Source: Cryobacterium sp. GrIS_2_6 (GTDB taxonomy: Bacteria; Actinomycetota; Actinomycetes; Actinomycetales; Microbacteriaceae). Taken from it: DNA of 64,000 nucleotides. Shown piece after piece: positions 40,312-47,381 of this stretch. The notes under the pieces were generated by a model. It saw only the letters and a program-made list of their open reading frames with translations, had not been told where the DNA came from and searched no databases. Position 1 is the first letter of the stretch; each line of letters opens with the position of its first letter. Location: contig NZ_JAXCHP010000001.1 in assembly GCF_035984545.1 (NCBI RefSeq), forward strand, positions 744,001 to 808,000. The letters run 5' to 3'. The translations under genes and the position numbers were made by a program.

Positions 40312-40317
40312 TATACT
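40312..40317 (+). promoter_or_regulatory. Candidate -10 box for the riboswitch leader
   Basis: TATACT lies about 8 bp before the first aptamer bases, so the RNA would begin at the edge of the TPP aptamer. No good -35 was found. Confidence 0.5.
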
Positions 40318-40324
40318 CGGAATC

Positions 40325-40414
40325 GAACACGGGAGTCCGGTCAACCGGGCTGAGAGGAAGCTTCCTAAGCTTCGACCGTCACACCTGATCTGGATCATGC
40401 CAGCGCAGGGAGGC
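40325..40414 (+). promoter_or_regulatory. TPP riboswitch (THI element)
   Basis: The conserved thiamine-pyrophosphate aptamer parts occur in order: ACGGGAGTCCGG at 40328-40339, CTGAGAGGAAG at 40350-40360, then ACACCTGATCTGGATCATGC and CAGCGCAGGGAG ending near 40412. TPP binding normally switches off the downstream gene, here by sequestering the ribosome site or by termination. It stands directly before ykoE-ykoD-ykoC, which fits control of thiamine-precursor uptake. Confidence 0.95.
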
Positions 40415-40464
40415 AGAAACACTCATACCCGTGCCCTCAATTGCCATTGAAAGGGCGCGACATC

Positions 40465-41097
40465 ATGCATTCAACAACCACCACACCCGCAGCCCGGGTT
40501 CGCAACTACCGCTGGCGGGTCGTCGACATCGTCGTCGCCAGCGTGATCGGCGTCGCGAGCGGCGTCATCTTCTGGGCGTGGGGCCTGGCCTGGACGCCGC
40601 TCAGCGCCGTCCTGGCTTTCACGCCCGGCCTCGAGGGACTCCTCGCCGGCGGCTGGCTCTTCGCAGCCGTGCTCGGCGGACTTGTCGTGAGGAAGCCCGG
40701 CGCCGCCGTCTACACCGAGGTCGTCGCAGCCGTCGTCTCGATGCTCATCGGCACCCAATGGGGTTTTTCGACCCTGATCTGGGGCATCGTCGAGGGCCTC
40801 GGCGCGGAGATCGTCTTCGCCCTGTTCCTCTACTCGAGCTGGAAGCTGGGTACCGCACTCCTCGCCGGCGCCGGCGCCGGCGTCGCGGTCGGAATCCTCG
40901 ACGTGCTGAACAGCTACGCAGCCGTCGACAACGCGATCAAGGTGACCTACTTCGTCTCTGCCGTGATCTCCGGCGTGCTCCTCGGCGGGCTTGTCTCCTG
41001 GCTCGTCCTGCGTGGCCTCGTGCGCTCGGGAGCCCTGAGCCGCTTCGCCGCCGGCCGGGACAGTGCGGGCCGGTCGACTCAACGCGCCACCGCGTAG
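40465..41097 (+). CDS. ykoE: Thiamine/HMP ECF transporter substrate-binding (S) component YkoE
   Basis: 210-residue membrane protein with five to six helices. WRVVDIVVASVIGVASGVIFWAWG and GGWLFAAVLGGLVVRKPGAAVYTEVVAA are typical of YkoE, the S component of a group I ECF importer for hydroxymethylpyrimidine or thiamine precursors. The TPP riboswitch in the leader supports that substrate class. ATG at 40465 is chosen because an AAAGGG-like site lies about 10 nt upstream and the hydrophilic N-terminus fits; another ATG-like start at 40441 overlaps that site. ykoD follows 3 bp after its stop. Confidence 0.93.
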   Translation: MHSTTTTPAARVRNYRWRVVDIVVASVIGVASGVIFWAWGLAWTPLSAVLAFTPGLEGLLAGGWLFAAVLGGLVVRKPGAAVYTEVVAAVVSMLIGTQWGFSTLIWGIVEGLGAEIVFALFLYSSWKLGTALLAGAGAGVAVGILDVLNSYAAVDNAIKVTYFVSAVISGVLLGGLVSWLVLRGLVRSGALSRFAAGRDSAGRSTQRATA

Positions 41098-41100
41098 CGG

Positions 41101-42657
41101 ATGCCCCTGGATCCCGATTCCGTACGCCCGGTCGCGGGCGCGCACGTGCGCGCCCGCGACTGGGGCTGGCGGCACGCCGGACGGAGCGCGCCTGCGGTCT
41201 CTGGACTCGATCTCGACATCCGCCCCGGTGAACGGGTGCTTTTGCTCGGCGCGAGCGGCGCGGGCAAGAGCACTTTCGTGCACGCCCTCGCCGGAGTACT
41301 CGGATCTGAGGACGAGGGCGATGAGACCGGCGAACTGCTCGTCGACGGGCGGCGGCCGGCGGATGCCCGCGGCCGGGTCGGTCTCGTGCTGCAGGACCCG
41401 GATTCCCAGGTCGTGCTCGCGAGGGTGGGCGACGACGTCGCCTTCGGCTGCGAGAATCTCGCCGTGCCGCGGGACGAGATCTGGCGCAGGGTCGGTGCCG
41501 CCCTCGACGCGGTCGGCCTGCGGCTCCCGCTCGACCACCCGACCTCCGCGCTCAGCGGCGGCCAGAAACAACGCCTCGCACTGGCAGGCGTCCTCGCGAT
41601 GCGGCCGGGCCTGCTCCTGCTCGACGAGCCGACTGCGAACCTCGACCCGGAGGGTGTCATCGAGGTGCGCGACGCCGTGCGCCGCACCCTCGACGCCTCC
41701 GGGGCGACCCTGATCGTGATCGAACACCGGGTTGCGGTGTGGCAGGACCTCGTCGATCGGGTCATCGTGCTCGATGCCGCCGGTGGAATCCTTGCCGACG
41801 GGCCGACCGGCACCGTGCTGCAGTCCGAGGGCGAACGGCTTGCAGCGGCGGGAGTCTGGGTGCCGCACCTCCCGCCGCAGCTCCCCGGTCGGCCTCCCGG
41901 CGACCTCGGACGGCAGGCCGGGGAAGCCAGGGCTCCTGAGCTCCTGTTGACCGCGAGCGGGCTCGCCGTCGGGCGGGTGCCGTTCGCCCGCCGCAGCGCC
42001 CAGGTGGTCGCCGACGGGATCGACCTCACCATCAGGGCGGCCACAGCGACCGCGATCACGGGACCGAACGGCGCGGGCAAATCGACCCTCGCGCTCACAT
42101 TTGCCGGGCTGCTCGTCCCGGCGGGCGGCCGTCTCACGGCGAGTCCCGGCCTCGCGGACGGCCTCGGTTCCGAACCGGTCCGCTGGCGTTCCCACGCCCT
42201 GCTGACCCGGATCGGTACGGTCTTCCAGGACCCGGAACACCAGTTCCTCTCCGGCTCCGTGCGCGGTGAACTCGCCGTCGGCCCGCATGCCCTCGGCCTC
42301 GCCCCCGAGGAACAGGTCCGCCGGGTCGACGAGCTCCTCGAGAGGCTGCGCCTCGACCACCTCGCCGAGGCGAACCCCTTCACACTTTCCGGCGGAGAGA
42401 AACGTCGGCTCTCGGTAGCGACGGTGCTCGCGAGCCGCCCGCGGGTGCTCGTGCTCGACGAGCCCACATTCGGCCAGGACTCCCGGACCTGGCGGGAGCT
42501 CGTCGCCCTCCTCGTTGAGGTGCAGAGCGCGGGCACCGCCCTTGTCTTCGTCACCCATGACGAGCTCCTCGTCGACACGATCGCCGACTCCGAATTCCGG
42601 CTCGCGGGTGGCCGGGCCGGGTCGGCGGCCGGGTCAGCGGCGGGGGCGCGCCGATGA
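41101..42657 (+). CDS. ykoD: ECF transporter ATPase, two fused ATP-binding domains (YkoD)
   Basis: 518-residue cytosolic ATPase with two ABC domains in one chain. Domain 1: Walker A GASGAGKST (about 56), signature ALSGGQKQRLALAGVL, Walker B LLLLDEPTANLDPE. Domain 2: Walker A GPNGAGKST (about 322), TLSGGEKRRLSVATVL, VLVLDEPTFGQDSRTW. Q-loops with VFQDPEHQF and VLQDPDSQV mark the ECF type. It powers the YkoE/YkoC complex. ATG at 41101, just after ykoE, and its stop overlaps the ykoC start by 4 nt (ATGA). Domain 1 is preceded by an Ala/Arg-rich leader with repeated AHVRARD-like bases. Confidence 0.95.
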   Translation: MPLDPDSVRPVAGAHVRARDWGWRHAGRSAPAVSGLDLDIRPGERVLLLGASGAGKSTFVHALAGVLGSEDEGDETGELLVDGRRPADARGRVGLVLQDPDSQVVLARVGDDVAFGCENLAVPRDEIWRRVGAALDAVGLRLPLDHPTSALSGGQKQRLALAGVLAMRPGLLLLDEPTANLDPEGVIEVRDAVRRTLDASGATLIVIEHRVAVWQDLVDRVIVLDAAGGILADGPTGTVLQSEGERLAAAGVWVPHLPPQLPGRPPGDLGRQAGEARAPELLLTASGLAVGRVPFARRSAQVVADGIDLTIRAATATAITGPNGAGKSTLALTFAGLLVPAGGRLTASPGLADGLGSEPVRWRSHALLTRIGTVFQDPEHQFLSGSVRGELAVGPHALGLAPEEQVRRVDELLERLRLDHLAEANPFTLSGGEKRRLSVATVLASRPRVLVLDEPTFGQDSRTWRELVALLVEVQSAGTALVFVTHDELLVDTIADSEFRLAGGRAGSAAGSAAGARR

Positions 42658-43445
42658 GCCTCCTGACGCCGAGCATCCGCCCGAGCGCGGTCGCCCGGCT
42701 CAACCCCATCTCAAAGCTCGGCGCTGCGATCGTCGTGAGCCTGGCGCTGCTGCTCTCGATCGACTGGGTCTCGGCACTGGTCGCCCTCGCCCTCGAGGGC
42801 CTGCTGCTGTTCTGGTGCGGGCTGAGCGCGCGGCAATTCTGGCTGCGCACCTCGACGCTGTGGATCGCAGCGCCCTTCGCGGGCCTGACGACGGTGCTGT
42901 ATGGCCGCGACTCCGGAGCGGTGCTTCTGACGATCGGTTTCGTGACGGTGACGGACGGCTCGGTCCAGCTCGGCCTGGCCATCGCGCTCCGCGTACTCGC
43001 GATCGGCCTGCCGGGAATCGTCCTCCTGTCCACGACGGACCCCACCGACCTCGCCGACGGGCTCGCGCAGGTGCTGCGCCTGCCGGCCCGATTCGTGCTC
43101 GGTGGACTCGCCGGCCTGCGCCTCGTCGGCATGTTCATCGAAGACTGGCGCTTCCTCATCCTCGCCAGGCGCGCGCGGGGTGTCGGCGACGGCGGCGGAC
43201 CGATCGGGGCCCTCCGCCGCTTCTTCGGGCCGGCCTTCGCCCTGCTCGTCATCTCGGTACGCCGCGGAAGCAAGCTCGCAACGGCCATGGAGGCCCGCGG
43301 TTTCGGGACGGCGCCGCGCACCTGGGCCCGCGAATCGGTGATCGGGGCCGGGGACGCCGTGATGCTCGGCCTCGGCCTGGGCATCGCCGGAATCGCGATC
43401 GTGGTCGCGGTCTGGGCAGGGACGTGGCGCTTTGTCCTCTCCTGA
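42654..43445 (+). CDS. ykoC: ECF transporter transmembrane (T) component YkoC
   Basis: 263-residue membrane protein, five to six helices, of the EcfT/CbiQ family. The coupling motif is ARRARGVGDGG (about 169-179), with a second ARG-type motif MEARGFG near 215. These contact the ATPase. Segment FGLTTVLYGRDSG-like region at about 77-90 and STTDPTDLADGLAQVLRLP are typical. It is translationally coupled to ykoD by ATGA. Together with YkoE and YkoD it makes the complete riboswitch-controlled importer. Its last bases overlap the next gene by 14 nt. Confidence 0.93.
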   Translation: MSLLTPSIRPSAVARLNPISKLGAAIVVSLALLLSIDWVSALVALALEGLLLFWCGLSARQFWLRTSTLWIAAPFAGLTTVLYGRDSGAVLLTIGFVTVTDGSVQLGLAIALRVLAIGLPGIVLLSTTDPTDLADGLAQVLRLPARFVLGGLAGLRLVGMFIEDWRFLILARRARGVGDGGGPIGALRRFFGPAFALLVISVRRGSKLATAMEARGFGTAPRTWARESVIGAGDAVMLGLGLGIAGIAIVVAVWAGTWRFVLS

Positions 43446-44058
43446 CCAGGTGCTGCTCGCCCCGGTGCTGGCGGCGATCGCGGCGTTCCAGAGGGCGGAT
43501 GCCGGGCCCATCGTCATCCTGATCGACGGGCCGAGCGGTGCGGGCAAGAGCACCGTCGCCGACCGCATCCTCGACGCGTGGCCGTCGACCGCCGGGCCGA
43601 CGAGAGTGCGGCCCACACTCATCCGTCTCGACGACATCTATCCCGGCTGGAACGGACTGGCCGCCGCGAGCGCACACCTGACCGAACACGTGTTGCGCCC
43701 ATTCCGGGCCGGGCTGCCCGGCGCCTGGCGACGCTACGACTGGGGAGCGGACGCGCCCGCGGAGTGGCACCCGGTCGACCAGGCCGTTCCGCTCGTCGTC
43801 GAGGGCTGCGGCACCCTCTCGGCGGCCAATACCGGCCTGAGCGACGTACGGATCTGGCTCACTGCCGACGACGAGGAACGCAAGCAGCGGGCCCTCGCGC
43901 GGGACGGTGAGGCATTCCGGTCGCACTGGGACCAGTGGCAGGCAGAATGGCAGGGATTCCTCGTGCGCGAGGAACCCGGACGGTGGGCGACGATCGAACT
44001 CGACGGGACCCCCGGCCTCCGGGGAGATCGGGGAAATCGGACTAGCGTTAAGACATGA
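43432..44058 (+). CDS. Uridine-kinase-like P-loop nucleotide-binding protein
   Basis: 208-residue P-loop protein. Walker A is IDGPSGAGKSTVADRIL near residue 33, and the Walker-B-like strand is IRLDDIYPGWNGL. The middle and LVVEGCGTLSAAN segment fit the uridine kinase/AAA kinase-like group common in Actinobacteria. Phosphate acceptor unknown. The start is uncertain: TTG at 43432 overlaps ykoC, while GTG at 43450 would follow it. It sits at the end of the thiamine-transporter operon, but a link to thiamine is only inference. Confidence 0.82.
   Translation: MSSPDQVLLAPVLAAIAAFQRADAGPIVILIDGPSGAGKSTVADRILDAWPSTAGPTRVRPTLIRLDDIYPGWNGLAAASAHLTEHVLRPFRAGLPGAWRRYDWGADAPAEWHPVDQAVPLVVEGCGTLSAANTGLSDVRIWLTADDEERKQRALARDGEAFRSHWDQWQAEWQGFLVREEPGRWATIELDGTPGLRGDRGNRTSVKT
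44043..44048 (+). promoter_or_regulatory. Candidate -10 box inside the end of the P-loop gene
   Basis: TAGCGT lies 6 nt before the ATG at 44055. It could give the small downstream gene its own leaderless transcript. Confidence 0.35.
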
Positions 44059-44315
44059 CTAGTCCAGCTCCCGAAGAAGTGTTCTACACCGCCGAATTCA
44101 TCGATGGCCCCCTCGAGGGACAGGTCGATTCCCGAGTCCTCGTGCAGGGCGCGCATGACAGCCGGATCAGCATGGTTTCGCTCGTCGAGGGCATCGAGAC
44201 CCTGTTCTGGTACGACGAGGTCGACGAACGCGACGTGCAGGGCCGGATCCATGTGCGCTACCGCTTCGACGCGACGGACAGCGACCCGTACGTGCCGGAA
44301 GACCAGCCGGAGTAG
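44055..44315 (+). CDS. Small acidic protein of unknown function
   Basis: 86 residues, strongly acidic, with a repeated pattern of short beta-strands: YTAEFIDGPLEGQVDSRVLVQG, SLVEGIETLFWYDEVDERDVQGRIHVRYRFDA. It has no signal peptide and no cysteines. I do not recognise the family; similar short proteins are annotated as conserved hypothetical in Actinobacteria. ATG at 44055 overlaps the stop of the P-loop gene by 4 nt (ATGA). It is convergent with the DD-peptidase-like gene, with 5 bp between stops. Confidence 0.72.
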   Translation: MTSPAPEEVFYTAEFIDGPLEGQVDSRVLVQGAHDSRISMVSLVEGIETLFWYDEVDERDVQGRIHVRYRFDATDSDPYVPEDQPE

Positions 44316-44320
44316 TCGCC

Positions 44321-45595
44321 TTACTGCTCCAGGAGTGCCGAGATCATCGGCACCGGGTTGAGCAGGCGCCAGCCGGGTCCGGGGGCGCTGATTGTCGCAT
44401 CGAGCACGAGGGGTGAGGTCACGGCCTCCCCGCTCGCATCCACGGTGACCCGGCCGACCGTCGTACCGGAGCGGCCGGTCGCGAACGCGTCCAGGTCAAG
44501 CGTCGCTGCTCCTACCGGAGCGGCCTGCCAGCCGAAGCGGGTCTTGCCCGTCTTCACGACGCCAGAGGCTGTCGCGTCCCAGGGCGCGTCGAAACGCACG
44601 TACGCCGCGGCCTCCGCGAGGATCGGGAGGTCTGTGACTCCGGCCTTCGCACTTGCCATGAGCGCCTTCAGGTCGGCCGTCAGCGTGTCGTAGTCCGGCT
44701 CGCCGATCAGGGCGCCGGCGAAGGTGAAGGCCGCCGGCGCGGTTCCCACGCTTGCGGTGAACAGGAAACACACGCCGCCGGCGTCCGTGTAGCTGCGGGA
44801 GAGGCCGGTGATGCCCTCCTCTGGCAGGTAGGCGGTCGTGTTATCGACGCCACGCTGGCCGACCAGGGTGGATGCCGGGCTCGCCAGGATCTGGCTGATC
44901 ACCGGGTTGGTCGCGGCGAGGCCCGCGAGCCGCGCCAGGTCCGTTCCGGTCCCGACGCTCGCATCCGCGAGGCCCGTGGCATCTGCGACGTGGATGCCGG
45001 CCAGGCCCTCCTTCGCAAGCCAGGCGTTGGCGGCCGTGACGTAGGCGTCGACGGAGCCGAAGGCCCACCGGGCGAGGGTGTCCGCGTGGTTGTTGCTCGA
45101 GCCGAGGATCATCGCCTGCAGGAGTTCCTGCTGCGTCCAGGTTTCGCCGGGGAAGACGATGACCGTGCGCGCACCGTTGGCTACGTAGTCGAGGTAGTCC
45201 TGGTAGTCGGCCGGCGTGATCGGCACCCCGGGCCCTGCGGCGCCGGCGTCCAGGGGCTTGGCCGAGAGCACGACGAGGGCGGCGAGGATCTTCGCCGCCG
45301 CGGCCATCGGCAGCGGGGTTGTGCTGCCCGCTGCGGCGATCGGGGTGGTCGCGACCGTTGTCGCGGTCATTGCCGTGCCGGCGGCCGGCGGCACGAGGCT
45401 CACGACGGCGCTCGTGCCCGCGGCAGGGAGCACCGGGGGAGTGGCGGCTGTCGCGGCGGCCGGTGCCGACACCACGGTCGCCTTTACCATCGGCAGCGGT
45501 CCGAGGAGCGTCGCGGGCCCGTAGACGCCGATGAGAAGGATCGCAAGGGCACCGACCGTGATGCCCAGGGCGCGGCCGGGCCGGAATTTACTCAT
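44321..45595 (-). CDS. Degenerate D-Ala-D-Ala carboxypeptidase homologue (S11 type)
   Basis: 424-residue exported or membrane-anchored protein: N-terminal hydrophobic segment at 10-30, then a long Ala/Thr/Pro linker to about 95, then an S11 peptidase-like domain. The order of motifs is recognisable but two of three are damaged. The SxxK motif reads MAAAAK (Lys102, with Ala99 in place of Ser). SxN is kept (GSSNNHAD at 165-172). The KTG box reads EGITGLSRSYTDAGG, so Lys is Ile262. A KTG at 348-350 lies in the C-terminal domain and is not the active-site box. It probably binds peptidoglycan or a partner without cleaving it. Confidence 0.85.
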   Translation of the reverse strand: MSKFRPGRALGITVGALAILLIGVYGPATLLGPLPMVKATVVSAPAAATAATPPVLPAAGTSAVVSLVPPAAGTAMTATTVATTPIAAAGSTTPLPMAAAAKILAALVVLSAKPLDAGAAGPGVPITPADYQDYLDYVANGARTVIVFPGETWTQQELLQAMILGSSNNHADTLARWAFGSVDAYVTAANAWLAKEGLAGIHVADATGLADASVGTGTDLARLAGLAATNPVISQILASPASTLVGQRGVDNTTAYLPEEGITGLSRSYTDAGGVCFLFTASVGTAPAAFTFAGALIGEPDYDTLTADLKALMASAKAGVTDLPILAEAAAYVRFDAPWDATASGVVKTGKTRFGWQAAPVGAATLDLDAFATGRSGTTVGRVTVDASGEAVTSPLVLDATISAPGPGWRLLNPVPMISALLEQ

Positions 45596-45601
45596 GAGTC
45601 G

Positions 45602-45607
45602 AGGCTA
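45602..45607 (-). promoter_or_regulatory. Candidate -10 box of the S11-like gene
   Basis: On the minus strand TAGCCT ends 6 nt before the ATG at 45595, at leaderless spacing. Confidence 0.45.
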
Positions 45608-45618
45608 ACAAGTGCGGG

Positions 45619-46014
45619 TCATCCCCAGCCGAGCTCGTGCAGCCTGTCGTCATCGATCCCGTAGAAATGACCGATTTCGTGCACGAGGGTGATGTGCACC
45701 TGATCGCGGAGCTCCTCGAGGGAGTCGACGATCGCGAGCAGGGACTCCCGGTACAGGATGATGCGGTCCGGCATCTCGCCGAAACCGTACTGGTCGCGGT
45801 GCGTCAGGGCGACCCCGTCGTAGAGGCCGAGCGTGTCGAGGGAGCCGTCCTCCGGACGATCCTCGACCACGAAGATGACGTTCTCGAGCCCGTCGACCAT
45901 GTCGTCGGGCAGGAGATCCAGCTCGTCGACGACGACCTTCTCGAATTCCTCGTGGCCGAATTCCTTGGAGTTGAATTCATCGGGGCTGAATTCATCGGGG
46001 CTGAGCTGCGACAT
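45619..46014 (-). CDS. Zincin-like metallopeptidase-family protein
   Basis: 131-residue protein of the actinobacterial metallopeptidase family (DUF1025/zincin). The zinc motif HEIGHFYGID (HExxHxxxxxD type) is near residue 112. RIILYREPL-like RIILYRESLLAIV and GLENVIFVVEDRP match the family. The N-terminus is extended by repeated units: SPDEF, SPDEF, NSKEF, GHEEF, encoded partly by two exact 15-bp repeats. ATG at 46014. The TACTGT box lies 14 nt upstream. The biological substrate is unknown. Confidence 0.88.
   Translation of the reverse strand: MSQLSPDEFSPDEFNSKEFGHEEFEKVVVDELDLLPDDMVDGLENVIFVVEDRPEDGSLDTLGLYDGVALTHRDQYGFGEMPDRIILYRESLLAIVDSLEELRDQVHITLVHEIGHFYGIDDDRLHELGWG
45973..46002. repeat. 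Two exact 15-bp tandem repeats in the zincin gene
   Basis: GAATTCATCGGGGCT occurs at 45973-45987 and again at 45988-46002. On the minus strand it encodes the repeated SPDEF units at the protein N-terminus. Copy number could vary by slippage. Confidence 0.9.
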
Positions 46015-46074
46015 CCGTTCAGCATCTCACAGTACTGATCGTGAGGTGCTGAACGGACTGCCTGCTCTACTTGG

Positions 46075-46148
46075 GGTGACTGACGGGGCTTGAACCCGCG
46101 ACCTTCCGGACCACAACCGGACGCTCTACCAACTGAGCTACAACCACC
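46075..46148 (-). tRNA. tRNA-His (GTG)
   Basis: The cloverleaf reads on the minus strand from 46148. The D-arm is TAGCTCAGTTGGTAGAGC, the anticodon arm TCCGG-TTGTGGT-CCGGA gives anticodon GTG, and the T-arm is GGGTTCAAGCCCC-like. The acceptor stem pairs with two wobble pairs, with an extra 5' G as in tRNA-His. CCA is not encoded. Confidence 0.95.
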
Positions 46149-46195
46149 ATGTGCTGCGCTTTTCCCGAAGGAGCAGCGGCAACTCAAGAATTCTA

Positions 46196-46816
46196 TTACA
46201 CGTTTGGAGTGAATGCTGACACGGCTTCGGCCGCGCTCGCTTTTGCCTCGTCGCTCGTGGGTCCGGGGTCTGCCACGAATACGGTCTGGCGGTAGTACGC
46301 GAGTTCGCGAATCGACTCGAGGATGTCTGCGAGTGCGCGGTGCCCGCCGTCCTTCACCGGGGCGTTGAAGTACACCCGCGGGTACCAGCGACGGGCGAGT
46401 TCCTTGATGGAGGAGACGTCGACGTTGCGGTAGTGCAGCTGGTTGTCGAGGCGCGGCATGTACTTCGCGAGAAAGGAGCGGTCCGTTCCGATCGAGTTTC
46501 CGGCGAGCGGCGCCTTCTGCTCCGCGGGAATGAACTTGAGCACGTACTCGAGGACCTCGAATTCGGCTTCCGCGGCACTGACCCCGTTCGGGATCTCCTC
46601 GATGAGGCCGGAGGTCGTGTGCATGGTGCGCACGAAGTCGTTCATATTCGCGAGCGCGGACGCGTTCGGCTTGATGATGATGTCGAGGCCCGGGTCGATC
46701 ACGTTGAGGTCGTAGTCGGTGATGACCACGGCAATCTCCACCAATTCATCGTTTTCCAGGTCTAACCCGGTCATCTCGCAATCAATCCAGACCAACCGGT
46801 CACTGCTTTTTGTCAT
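46196..46816 (-). CDS. orn: Oligoribonuclease
   Basis: 206-residue DEDDh 3'-5' exoribonuclease degrading 2-5-nt RNAs (nanoRNAs and linear dinucleotides such as pGpG). Catalytic residues: DCEMTGLD (Asp12, Glu14), the middle Asp in [15 protein letters not shown], and [11 protein letters not shown] with the last His/Asp pair. Length and motif spacing match E. coli Orn. The C-terminal extension (about 20 residues, [18 protein letters not shown]) is Ala-rich. TAGACT lies 6 nt before the ATG. It is the last host protein gene before the prophage. Confidence 0.96.
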   Translation of the reverse strand: MTKSSDRLVWIDCEMTGLDLENDELVEIAVVITDYDLNVIDPGLDIIIKPNASALANMNDFVRTMHTTSGLIEEIPNGVSAAEAEFEVLEYVLKFIPAEQKAPLAGNSIGTDRSFLAKYMPRLDNQLHYRNVDVSSIKELARRWYPRVYFNAPVKDGGHRALADILESIRELAYYRQTVFVADPGPTSDEAKASAAEAVSAFTPNV

Positions 46817-46822
46817 GGTCCG

Positions 46823-46828
46823 AGTCTA
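46823..46828 (-). promoter_or_regulatory. Candidate -10 box of orn
   Basis: On the minus strand TAGACT ends 6 nt before the orn ATG, at leaderless spacing. Confidence 0.55.
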
Positions 46829-46939
46829 GCGGCGGGGTCCGACGCGGTCCCCGGCCTGCCAGCGAGCCGGGGCCGGGGCTCCCCGGCGGATGGCCGCGGC
46901 GGCGGGGTCTTGGTCTGCGGTATCGTTGAAGCGCTCCGC

Positions 46940-47015
46940 GCCCCCGTAGCTCAGTGGATAGAGCAGCGGCCTTCTAATCCGCTTGTCGTTGGTTCGATTC
47001 CAACCGGGGGCACCA
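46940..47015 (+). tRNA. tRNA-Arg (TCT), probable prophage attachment site
   Basis: A 76-nt cloverleaf with acceptor GCCCCCG/CGGGGGC, D-arm TAGCTCAGTGGATAGAGC, anticodon loop CTTCTAA (anticodon TCT), T-arm GGTTCGATTCCAACC and an encoded CCA. The lowest pair of the anticodon stem (C-T) is mismatched. The prophage begins directly after its 3' end, as is usual for tyrosine-integrase phages that use the tRNA 3' half as attB. Confidence 0.95.
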
Positions 47016-47069
47016 ATGAAACAAAGGGATGCAAGGGTGTTCGACCCCCATCCGGGAAACGGTTTGTAA

Positions 47070-47090
47070 GCCTAACGTTTAGCCTAACGA
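47070..47090. repeat. Direct repeat AGCCTAACG, period 12
   Basis: Exact 9-nt copies lie at 47070 and 47082, 55 nt inside the presumed att site. This is the distance and form of tyrosine-integrase arm-type sites, but an integrase match cannot be tested here. Confidence 0.5.
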
Positions 47091-47212
47091 GTTTTAAACA
47101 GTACCCCATGAGGCCGCGACTGGCATGTGACGCCGTGTCACCCGGAATGGGGGAGTTGCGGGGGACGTCACTGCCCGTCGTGCTTGACGGCGGTGCTCGC
47201 GCGTTAACGACG

Positions 47213-47262
47213 AAAAGGCCCCCGGCTCACCCACCGAAGTGGATGGCCGAGGGCCTTATTTG
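47213..47262. terminator. Bidirectional intrinsic terminator at the prophage end
   Basis: AAGGCCCCCGGC at 47215-47226 pairs with GCCGAGGGCCTT at 47246-47257 with one mismatch, and an inner CCAC-CGAA-GTGG tetraloop stem lies at 47231-47242. TTATTT follows on the plus strand and TTTT on the minus strand. It would insulate phage late transcription from the tRNA gene. Confidence 0.75.
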
Positions 47263-47368
47263 CGTGCGGACGAATCACACGTACTGGGTCGAATTGACGG
47301 GGTTACGCGAGGGCGGTGTGCCCTTGTTCGGGGGGTCTCGTTCGGCATCCTGCCGGGTAGCAGCCCCG

Positions 47369-47374
47369 TAGGCT
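47369..47374 (+). promoter_or_regulatory. Candidate -10 box of the plus-strand SGNH gene
   Basis: TAGGCT lies 7 nt before the ATG at 47382, giving this prophage gene a host-style leaderless promoter separate from the late operon. Confidence 0.5.
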
Positions 47375-47381
47375 CAAAGTT

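Larger units (their letters stand above)
47016..47381. other. Prophage end: non-coding region with repeats and a hairpin
   Basis: This 366-bp stretch between tRNA-Arg and the first phage-end gene holds no convincing CDS. AGCCTAACG occurs at 47070-47078 and 47082-47090, a possible integrase arm-type site. A bidirectional terminator lies at 47213-47262 and a -10 box at 47369. A long open frame through the tRNA is a translation artefact. Confidence 0.7.

Noticed and set aside
40471..42578. Minus-strand frames of 695 and 499 residues across ykoE-ykoD
   Set aside because: They are shadows of the ECF transporter genes, which have intact Walker motifs, helices and a riboswitch in the right orientation.
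46910..47371. Open frame reading through tRNA-Arg (RAPVAQWIEQRPSNPLVVGSIPTGG)
   Set aside because: This is the well-known false translation of a tRNA gene. The remaining part overlaps repeats and a terminator and shows no protein-like pattern.
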